A DNA stretch of 17,590 nt from an uncultured Collinsella sp. (lineage in GTDB: Bacteria; Actinomycetota; Coriobacteriia; Coriobacteriales; Coriobacteriaceae), in the NCBI GenBank assembly GCA_958427145.1, contig CAUAAZ010000041.1, forward strand, positions 1-17,590, in the 5' to 3' direction. The notes beneath the pieces were generated by a model. That model saw nothing but the letters and a program-made list of their open reading frames with translations. It did not search any database and was not told the origin of the DNA. A program made the position numbers and the translations under genes. The number at the start of each line of letters is the position of its first letter. The stretch's first letter is position 1. Shown piece after piece: positions 12,794-17,590 of the stretch.

Positions 12794-13277
12794 ATATCCA
12801 AGAGGCCCCGGGGGCCTGAAAGGCGCCGCTACCGCTTCGGGACGATCGCCTCGAAGTAGAGGGCCCGCCGATCCTGCCGTGGCGCCTCCCGTGGACGTTC
12901 GCCGGCGTGCACTCGTACGCCTCCTGCAGCCGCTCGTAGACCTCGTTGGCGGCATCGGCGTCGGCCGCGTCTTCGAACGATATGCGGACGCGGACGGCGT
13001 GGGCCGCTTCGCGGTACGCGGCCCCGGCGGCGTAGACCTCGGCCACGAGCCAGCGGTACCGAACAACCTTCGCCTCGCGGGCGGCCCGCACCTCGTCCGG
13101 CCACTGCTCGCGCGCCATGCGGCGAGCCTCGTCGGCACCCAGCTTGCTGCGGCCGGCCACCTTGTGGGCGGCCAGGATCCTCCTCGCCTCCTCGCCCGTC
13201 AGGTACGTCGACCCGTAGGCGTCCCTCTCGTGCTCCTCGGCCGTCTTCGGCGCGGTGCGCGCGTCATCGTAAAGCAT
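12792..13277 (-). CDS. 161-aa helical protein, unknown function, with unusual C-terminus
   Basis: Residues 1-130 are charged and helical (TGEEARRILAAHKVAGRS, EVYERLQEAYECTP). No known domain is recognised. The ATG at 13277 has GGAGGAGG upstream. After RHGRIGG (about residue 138, inside the 23-bp inverted repeat) the frame turns Ser/Arg-rich with atypical codons and ends within a terminator hairpin. The adjacent frame instead gives RALYFEAIVPKR and a stop at 12829, with typical codons, before that hairpin. Either a frameshift or an inversion has changed the C-terminus. It shares its leader with the lobe A exonuclease operon. Confidence 0.55.
   Translation of the reverse strand: MLYDDARTAPKTAEEHERDAYGSTYLTGEEARRILAAHKVAGRSKLGADEARRMAREQWPDEVRAAREAKVVRYRWLVAEVYAAGAAYREAAHAVRVRISFEDAADADAANEVYERLQEAYECTPANVHGRRHGRIGGPSTSRRSSRSGSGAFQAPGASWI
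12863..12885 (-). repeat. 23-bp inverted repeat, right copy
   Basis: The exact inverted copy of 12282-12304, inside the minus-strand gene at the codons for RHGRIGG. See the left copy. Confidence 0.9.
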
Positions 13278-13440
13278 GGCAAACCTCCTCCTGGTCGTCG
13301 GCCCGCGCCGTCTGCGGGCTCCTACGGCGCATCGTAGCCGCAGGATTTTCGAAGCGAAAGACTTGGCGGGGCCGGCCGGGCGTGCCACCGCGCGCGGCCG
13401 CATGCGCGCAGATGCAAAACGCGCCACGCCGATACCGGCG
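13278..13440 (-). promoter_or_regulatory. Conserved leader shared with lobe A
   Basis: On the minus strand this leader carries the same blocks as 4081-4200: CGCCAAG.CTTTCGCTTCGA, then ATGCGCCG, then a GCCCGC/GCGGGC hairpin ending in GGGCCGACGACC before GGAGG. A leader frame MRRRSPQTARADDQEEVCHA ends with a TGA that overlaps the start region of the gene at 13277. The lobe A promoter is not conserved here. Confidence 0.5.
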
Positions 13441-13486
13441 AAAGCCCCGGAAAACCGCGCTGAAAACGCCTAAAACAGCCAAAAGC

Positions 13487-13545
13487 AAAACCCCAGGCCA
13501 GTCCCGTAGTCGGAAAATCGTACTACGGGACTGGCCTGGGGTTTT
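13487..13545 (-). terminator. Very long perfect hairpin, copy B
   Basis: A 24-bp perfect stem (13487-13510 with 13522-13545) with A4/T4 ends and a GGAAAAT loop, downstream of the ATPase gene. Relative to copy A, stem positions 12, 16, 19 and 21 differ and every change is matched on the other arm. Confidence 0.8.
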
Positions 13546-13648
13546 GCTTTTGTCATATTTGCAAGGGCCTCATCGCCGATAACAACCATGCGAAGGCGGA
13601 AACGGCACCAACCCGTTCAGTCGCCGCAACGGCTTTGCGACAAGGCGA

Positions 13649-14914
13649 TCAAGGAGCCAAGGTGTCGAGCGGCACGACCTGTACACCTCTGTCCGTGACA
13701 TGGGCAGAGGCGCCGAACCCGATGACGACGACTTTAGCGGCTGGAGGCTTGTTCCCCGCCGCCACCATCCGCTCCTCGACGGCAATGAGGTTGTCCGATG
13801 CGTCTTCGATCTGGGCTGAGCTGAGCTTCACCTCGACAGGAATCCACGTCCCGCCAGGATTAGCGATAACGGCATCGACCTCAAGGTCTCTCATGTCGTG
13901 GTAATGGTAAAGTCCCATACCGCACGCCTGCGCGTAGACCCAGAGATCATGCAGCACGAGCGACTCGAACAGCAGTCCCAACGTCTTGAAGTCCTCGAGC
14001 AGCGTGTCGACCGACGCGCCGATGGCCGCAGCCGCTAGCGATGGGTCCGCAAGGTGGCGCTTGGCCGACTCGCGCAAACGCACCGGCGACCTCATAGCGG
14101 GATTCCAAGCTGGCACGTCGCGCACGAACCCAATTCTCGACAGCAGCGAAACGTATGAGGCCGCCGTCTGCCTCGTCACATCGCCGCGGAGATCCTTGGC
14201 GACGACGCTCATCGTCGCCAGCGTCGACTCGTTGCGGGCTAGCGACGCTATCACGGCCTTGACCTTCTCCGGATCGCGTCTGACCCCGTCGACTTTCGTA
14301 AGGTCCTCTTGCGCCACCGTCTCGATATACTGCCGAGAAATCTCCGCAACGGCGGCATCCCCCATACCAACCGCGACAGGCCATCCGCCCCTTACCACGA
14401 GCTTTGCTATAGACTTCGAGTCGAGGCTTCCGAGCTTCCCAGCAAAAACGCCGCCCGAGGCGATGCCGGATAGACTGACCTCACCCGTTGACTTCCCGAG
14501 CTCGTACAAGGTCATCGTGTCCATACGAATTCTCGCAAAGCGCCCGGCTCCGCTGTGCATCGGTCTATCCTCGTCTCTGGGCGTAGCCGACCCAGTGAAG
14601 ATGAACTGCCCCGGAGCGCCCCCTCTGCTGTCGCACTCGAAACGCGCAGCGTCCCAAAGCTTTGGGACCTCTTGCCACTCGTCAATGAGGCGCGGCGTCT
14701 CGCCCTCGATTGCAAGCGCTGGATCTGTTTCAGCCCGCAAGCGGTTCTCGAAGTTTCTTGCCGGATCGGCAAGCAACAAGCTCGATGCTGCGCGCTGCTT
14801 GGCCGTCGTCGTCTTTCCGCACCACTTCGGCCCCTCGATCAGTACCGCTCCGAAAATTCCGAGAAAATCATCGAGTTCAGAATCGATGATTCTGCGGATG
14901 TAGTTTCCGACCAT
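13649..14914 (-). CDS. AAA-family ATPase with DUF4143-type C-terminal domain
   Basis: A 421-aa protein. Walker A is GPKWCGKT (residues 28-35), Walker B is RLIDEW (75-80, D78 and E79), and FIFTGSAT (104-111) is the sensor region. The C-terminal part contains LGLLFESLVLHDL, then DLEVDAVI and WIPVEVKLS, the pattern of the nuclease-like fold in DUF4143 proteins. The length is usual for the family. Such ATPases are common in anaerobe genomes and on mobile elements; their biological role is poorly defined. It follows the four AT-rich iterons at 14940-15031, which may hold its promoter. A ribosome site AGAGGG lies about ten bases upstream. A long hairpin ends the transcript. Confidence 0.85.
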   Translation of the reverse strand: MVGNYIRRIIDSELDDFLGIFGAVLIEGPKWCGKTTTAKQRAASSLLLADPARNFENRLRAETDPALAIEGETPRLIDEWQEVPKLWDAARFECDSRGGAPGQFIFTGSATPRDEDRPMHSGAGRFARIRMDTMTLYELGKSTGEVSLSGIASGGVFAGKLGSLDSKSIAKLVVRGGWPVAVGMGDAAVAEISRQYIETVAQEDLTKVDGVRRDPEKVKAVIASLARNESTLATMSVVAKDLRGDVTRQTAASYVSLLSRIGFVRDVPAWNPAMRSPVRLRESAKRHLADPSLAAAAIGASVDTLLEDFKTLGLLFESLVLHDLWVYAQACGMGLYHYHDMRDLEVDAVIANPGGTWIPVEVKLSSAQIEDASDNLIAVEERMVAAGNKPPAAKVVVIGFGASAHVTDRGVQVVPLDTLAP

Positions 14915-14939
14915 CTATTATCAGCCCTCTCATCTGGTG

Positions 14940-15031
14940 ATTTAACAACATTTTCATGTTTGAGTTAACAAGATTTTCAAGATTCATTTAACAACATTTT
15001 CATGTTTGAGTTAACAAGATTTTCAAACGAG
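14940..15031. repeat. Four 23-bp AT-rich iterons
   Basis: Exactly spaced units start at 14940, 14963, 14986 and 15009. The core is TTAACAA(C/G)ATTTTCA, alternating between two variants, so it is also a 46-bp tandem duplication. The repeat length is close to two helical turns, typical of Rep-binding iterons. It lies between the RHH end and the ATPase start. It is a candidate origin or partition site of lobe B, or an operator of the ATPase. Confidence 0.65.
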
Positions 15032-15065
15032 GGCACAGAACGCAAATCAGGCTGGACGTTGCCGC

Positions 15066-15542
15066 TCATCCCCGCAACACGTTCTTCAGACGCTGCCAGC
15101 GGCTCGGCGCTTGGGCAGCGGCCGTTTGGCCGTTCGCATCGCCGACGTTGGCGGCGGGCTCCGCAAGCACCGCCTGCTTGTCGGCGGCGTGCAGGGCGTG
15201 GGCCTGCTCGATGGACTTCTGGGCGGAGACCAGCGCCGCGGACAGGTCGGCTATCTGGCGATCCTTCACGGCAAGCTGCTCGGCCAGCGCAGCAACGGCA
15301 ACAGACGCCGCACCGTCAGCAACTCCCCCGGCTGGAGGCTCATCGGCCGCGTTCTCGGGCGTATGGCTCGGCGTATGGCAGGCGTATGGCTCGGCGTATG
15401 GCTCGGCGTATGGCTCACTGCCATACGCCCGTATGGCCCGCTCAAGCAGCTCGGTGGCGGTGACGCCCTCCCGTGCTGCAAGTTCTCCCAGATGGGAGGC
15501 TGTTTCTTCTTCAATCCTGAAGGTCTTCTTCACTTTAGGCAT
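15066..15542 (-). CDS. Ribbon-helix-helix protein, lobe B, with operator-encoded repeat
   Basis: A 158-aa protein. Residues 1-40 (KKTFRIEEETASHLGELAA ... TATELLERAIRAY) fit a ribbon-helix-helix domain. Residues about 42-60 are the repeat EPYA, EPYA, EPYA followed by CHTPSHTP; this stretch is encoded by GCGTATGGC units identical to those upstream of the gene. A helical region (EQLAVKDRQIADLSAALVSAQ) and the basic end SRWQRLKNVLRG follow, like the lobe A RHH protein. GGGGAG eight bases before the ATG lies within the upstream repeats, so binding there could block both transcription and ribosome access. It follows rep2 by 69 bases. Partition or copy control is likely. Confidence 0.7.
   Translation of the reverse strand: MPKVKKTFRIEEETASHLGELAAREGVTATELLERAIRAYGSEPYAEPYAEPYACHTPSHTPENAADEPPAGGVADGAASVAVAALAEQLAVKDRQIADLSAALVSAQKSIEQAHALHAADKQAVLAEPAANVGDANGQTAAAQAPSRWQRLKNVLRG
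15359..15437. repeat. GCGTATGGC repeats inside the RHH coding sequence
   Basis: Five direct copies at 15359, 15371, 15382, 15394 and 15406 (spacing 12, 11, 12, 12), then an inverted pair GCCATACG/CGTATGGC (15420-15437). Three copies encode EPYA in one frame; the 11-base step shifts the rest to HTPS. The same word forms the upstream array at 15543-15597. Confidence 0.85.
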
Positions 15543-15597
15543 GCGTATGGCTCCCCGTATGGCAGGCGTATGGCTCGGCGTATGGCAGGCGTATGGC
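15543..15597. promoter_or_regulatory. GCGTATGGC operator array upstream of the RHH gene
   Basis: Five copies (the second is CCGTATGGC) at 15543, 15555, 15566, 15578 and 15589, spacing 12, 11, 12, 11, so nearly one helical turn each. The array fills the gap between the rep2 stop (15612) and the RHH start. Confidence 0.8.
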
Positions 15598-15611
15598 AGG
15601 CAAGGATACCT

Positions 15612-17324
15612 CTACTCCTTGGAATCTCGGCCGAGAAGGCCGGCGAAGGCGCTCAGATCAATCGCCCCACCCGCAATCTCCCCGGCATACAGCTTGGCCT
15701 TGACGTACATTTTCGCGCCGTCCAGCTTTTCCGCCGCAGCCTTTCCCTGCCCGTGCTCCTGATCTGGCTTCAGCCATTTGTTGACGGTCGTCGGAGACAC
15801 GCCCAGGGCCTTCGCGATCGCCCGCTGGCTCGCTTCGGGATGCTCGGCGGCGTAGGCGCGTATCTCGTCGCGCTTCGTAGGCGCGCCATCACGATTGCCG
15901 CCATCCCACCAATTAGTCCCTTTACGGTGCTGGCGTATATCCCGAATAGCCCGCGCTTCCTCAAGATGTTCTTTTTGCTTTTGGCCGTTGTGCTTGTTCG
16001 CGTGCGGCGCGATCTTGGCGCGGCGGCACATGTACTCGTTCTTCCAGAATCTCAGACCGTTCGAGCCGTAGGCGGAAAGGGCGCACGCCACGTCGTAGTC
16101 CGTGAATCGGTTGCCCGGGTCGTCGCTCAGCTTGTCGAGGGCGGGGACCAGCGCGTAGGCGTCGCGCTCCAGGTCCTCCAGCGGCACGTTGCACTTCACG
16201 GCGTAGGCCACGAGGGCCAGCACGGCGAAGTACCGCCCGTGAACCACGGCCTCGTCCTCGATGCGGGAAAGCCATGACTCGTAAGCCCCGCGGTTGGTGT
16301 CGTAGCCCTCCTTCTCCTCGCCCTGCACCACCCGGCGCTCGTACCACTCCGGCCACCTCTCCTTGGCCTCGGCGATCGGGGTGCGCCCGCCCTTGGTCTC
16401 CAGGATGCGGTACAGCTCGCCCGGTATCTCCTTGCCGCGGATGCCGCAGTAGTCCACAAGGTAGTCGAGCGTCACGCGCCGCGGCTCGGAGGCGCCGTCG
16501 GGCGCGTACATGAACGCCAGGGCCTCGTACTTGTTCGTGTCCTTGGCGTCGACGCCGTGGCCGTTGAGCCTGGTCGTCGTGCCGGGCATGCGGAAGCCCT
16601 GGTAGATCCCCTGGTACTGCCTGCCCTCGTTGCCGTCCTCGCTGGTGTAGTCGGTCCACACCACGTCGGTGAGCCTGCGCTTGAGCTGCTGCAGGAAAGG
16701 CACGACGGCGGGGATGAGCGGAACGGGGCGGTCGAGCAGGTAGTACAGGTGCAGACCCCGCCCGCTCATGACGATGTAGGACGCCTGCGGCATCGACACC
16801 CACTTCTCGTTGGCGGGGTCGTGCCCGTTGCGCATCTGCTTGAGCACGCTCCCGAGCTTCGCCGGGGTGACGCCGTCGAGATCGACCGCGAAGGCGTGCA
16901 GGAACCGCGCGTTGGCCGCCTTGTTGTTCCTTCCGTACCAGGACACGGGTGCCATGTAGACGGGGGCGTTCTCGGCGATGGACGCCTTCACGAGGGCGGA
17001 GACGCCCTCCAAATCGTCGGTGACGGTGAGCCGCTCGATGACGGGGACGTCGACCTCCTTGCCCTTGACGAGCTGCTTGCGGGTCTTCGGGCCGAACTTC
17101 AAGGCGATGGCGTTGGGCTTGCCGTCGAACTCGCTGCGCCTCTCGCCCTCGGCCCACCTCTCCTGGAGGAACCCTTCGGGGAACACGTCCCTGTAGAACG
17201 CCAGGGGGTCGCGCCACTCCCAGCCAGGCTCGTCGAGCATGCGGCGGCTCATCGCTATGTAGGCGTCGCGCTTGCCCTGCCAATAGGCGCGCTCCTGCTC
17301 CTTCGTGAACTTCTTCTTGGCCAT
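15612..17324 (-). CDS. Rep2: primase-type plasmid replication protein with C-terminal HTH
   Basis: A 570-aa protein. AVDLDG gives the D-x-D pair (D148 and D150) and MSGRGLHLYYLLDRP the histidine motif (H192) of archaeo-eukaryotic-type primases. The centre (WYERRVVQGEE ... YFAVLALVAYAVKCN) matches the layout of Rep1. The helix-turn-helix SQRAIAKALGVSPTTVNKW is at about 499-517 and, unlike Rep1, is followed by 50 more residues. The ATG at 17324 is preceded by GGGGAGGGG, which lies in a CCCTC/GAGGG hairpin that could hide it. The 101-bp promoter repeats lie upstream. It probably initiates replication of lobe B; its likely sites are the 23-bp iterons or the hairpin-rich DNA near 12.6 kb. Confidence 0.8.
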   Translation of the reverse strand: MAKKKFTKEQERAYWQGKRDAYIAMSRRMLDEPGWEWRDPLAFYRDVFPEGFLQERWAEGERRSEFDGKPNAIALKFGPKTRKQLVKGKEVDVPVIERLTVTDDLEGVSALVKASIAENAPVYMAPVSWYGRNNKAANARFLHAFAVDLDGVTPAKLGSVLKQMRNGHDPANEKWVSMPQASYIVMSGRGLHLYYLLDRPVPLIPAVVPFLQQLKRRLTDVVWTDYTSEDGNEGRQYQGIYQGFRMPGTTTRLNGHGVDAKDTNKYEALAFMYAPDGASEPRRVTLDYLVDYCGIRGKEIPGELYRILETKGGRTPIAEAKERWPEWYERRVVQGEEKEGYDTNRGAYESWLSRIEDEAVVHGRYFAVLALVAYAVKCNVPLEDLERDAYALVPALDKLSDDPGNRFTDYDVACALSAYGSNGLRFWKNEYMCRRAKIAPHANKHNGQKQKEHLEEARAIRDIRQHRKGTNWWDGGNRDGAPTKRDEIRAYAAEHPEASQRAIAKALGVSPTTVNKWLKPDQEHGQGKAAAEKLDGAKMYVKAKLYAGEIAGGAIDLSAFAGLLGRDSKE

Positions 17325-17330
17325 CCTAAA

Positions 17331-17535
17331 AGCCCCTCCCCGAGGGTGTTCTATACGGGACGTATATTATAAATATATGTTATTGTAACAATTCGAGGAT
17401 TGAAAAAGGCGACCGTCCGGATCGCCTCGAAAGCCCCTCCCCGAGGGTGTTCTATACGGGACGTATATTATAAATATATGTTATTGTAACAATTCGAGGA
17501 TTGAAAAAGGCGACCGTCCGGATCGCCTCGAAAGC
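17331..17535 (-). repeat. 101-bp tandem promoter/hairpin repeats before rep2
   Basis: Two full copies (17331-17431 and 17432-17532) and a partial third that continues from 17533 through the circle join to base 28. Read on the minus strand, each has a terminator (GGCGATCC...GGTCGCC then TTTTTC), a promoter region (TGTTACAATAACATATATT then TATAATATAC) and a CCCTC/GAGGG hairpin holding the rep ribosome site. Only the copy next to rep2 supplies translation signals; the others can add transcription starts. Copy number of the unit could tune Rep level. Confidence 0.8.
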
Positions 17536-17590
17536 CCCTCCCCGAGGGTGTTCTATACGGGACTATGACATAGGGCCCAGAAACCGTTTG
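17536..17590. repeat. 55-bp terminal overlap with window start (circular closure)
   Basis: These 55 bases are identical to bases 1-55. An exact overlap at both ends, inside a gene leader, is what a linearised circular contig shows. Removing it gives a circle of 17,535 bp. The third copy of the 101-bp rep2 promoter repeat then runs across the join. A true short terminal repeat of a linear molecule is the alternative and is less likely. Confidence 0.85.

Noticed and set aside
13986..14903. 305-codon plus-strand frame opposite the ATPase
   Set aside because: Antisense shadow; Walker and DUF4143 motifs are on the minus strand.
15359..15597. CRISPR-like array
   Set aside because: The repeats are 9-mers with 2-3 base gaps, partly coding; no spacers and no cas genes.
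15961..17283. 440-codon minus-strand frame within rep2
   Set aside because: Out-of-frame shadow with extreme Arg/Gly composition; Rep2 motifs lie in the other frame.
17536..17590. Terminal repeat of a linear plasmid or phage
   Set aside because: It ends in the middle of a gene leader and inside the 101-bp repeat series; an assembly overlap of a circle is simpler.

Overview
The window looks like a small, complete circular plasmid. Its last 55 bases (17536-17590) are identical to its first 55, as expected when a circular contig is cut and the assembler leaves its overlap, so the real circle is probably 17,535 bp. High GC, GC-rich third codon positions, strong GGAGG ribosome sites, a Tat-type lipoprotein and an anaerobe-type ferredoxin protein suggest a gut anaerobe of the Coriobacteriia (Actinomycetota). 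That taxonomic call is inference; no rRNA or marker gene is present. No relaxase, transposase, recombinase, CRISPR array, tRNA or antibiotic-resistance gene was recognised.

The circle has two lobes. A direct repeat of about 1.09 kb (1-1093 and 10195-11290, with the first 1,020 bases identical by eye) carries a lipoprotein gene and a membrane-anchored protein gene and opens each lobe. Each lobe then has its own primase-type Rep with a C-terminal HTH, its own ribbon-helix-helix (RHH) protein with an elaborate operator, its own tandem promoter repeats before rep, its own candidate iteron array, and a copy of a shared leader-plus-long-hairpin element. It reads as a cointegrate of a 10,199 bp plasmid (lobe A) and a 7,336 bp plasmid (lobe B). 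An assembly that joined two co-resident plasmids through the shared repeat is equally possible.

Lobe A, in order: lipoprotein and anchored protein; a small zinc-ribbon gene between two diverged copies of a terminator-sRNA element; a convergent small-toxin/sRNA locus resembling a type I toxin-antitoxin system; TGTAGCAC iterons (candidate origin); a DEDDh exonuclease operon on the minus strand; a minus-strand operon of five small genes with HicB-like and YgiT-type zinc-finger antitoxin features but no toxin; an RHH regulator with two palindromic operators; an unknown 271-aa gene; Rep1; a Fic-family protein behind a four-site dyad operator; and a broken remnant of another rep gene.

Lobe B, in order: the second copy of the repeat; a ferredoxin-like redox protein behind a perfect 20-bp palindrome; a hairpin-rich segment bounded by 23-bp inverted repeats that sit in the same reading frame of two ORFs (candidate invertible gene end); an AAA/DUF4143 ATPase; four 23-bp AT-rich iterons; an RHH protein whose presumed operator repeats also lie inside its own coding sequence; Rep2; and 101-bp tandem promoter/hairpin repeats leading back to the start.

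Backbone functions (Rep, RHH, iterons) are duplicated. The cargo consists of maintenance or defence-like genes (small toxin, Fic, antitoxin-like proteins), one redox gene and envelope proteins of unknown role.
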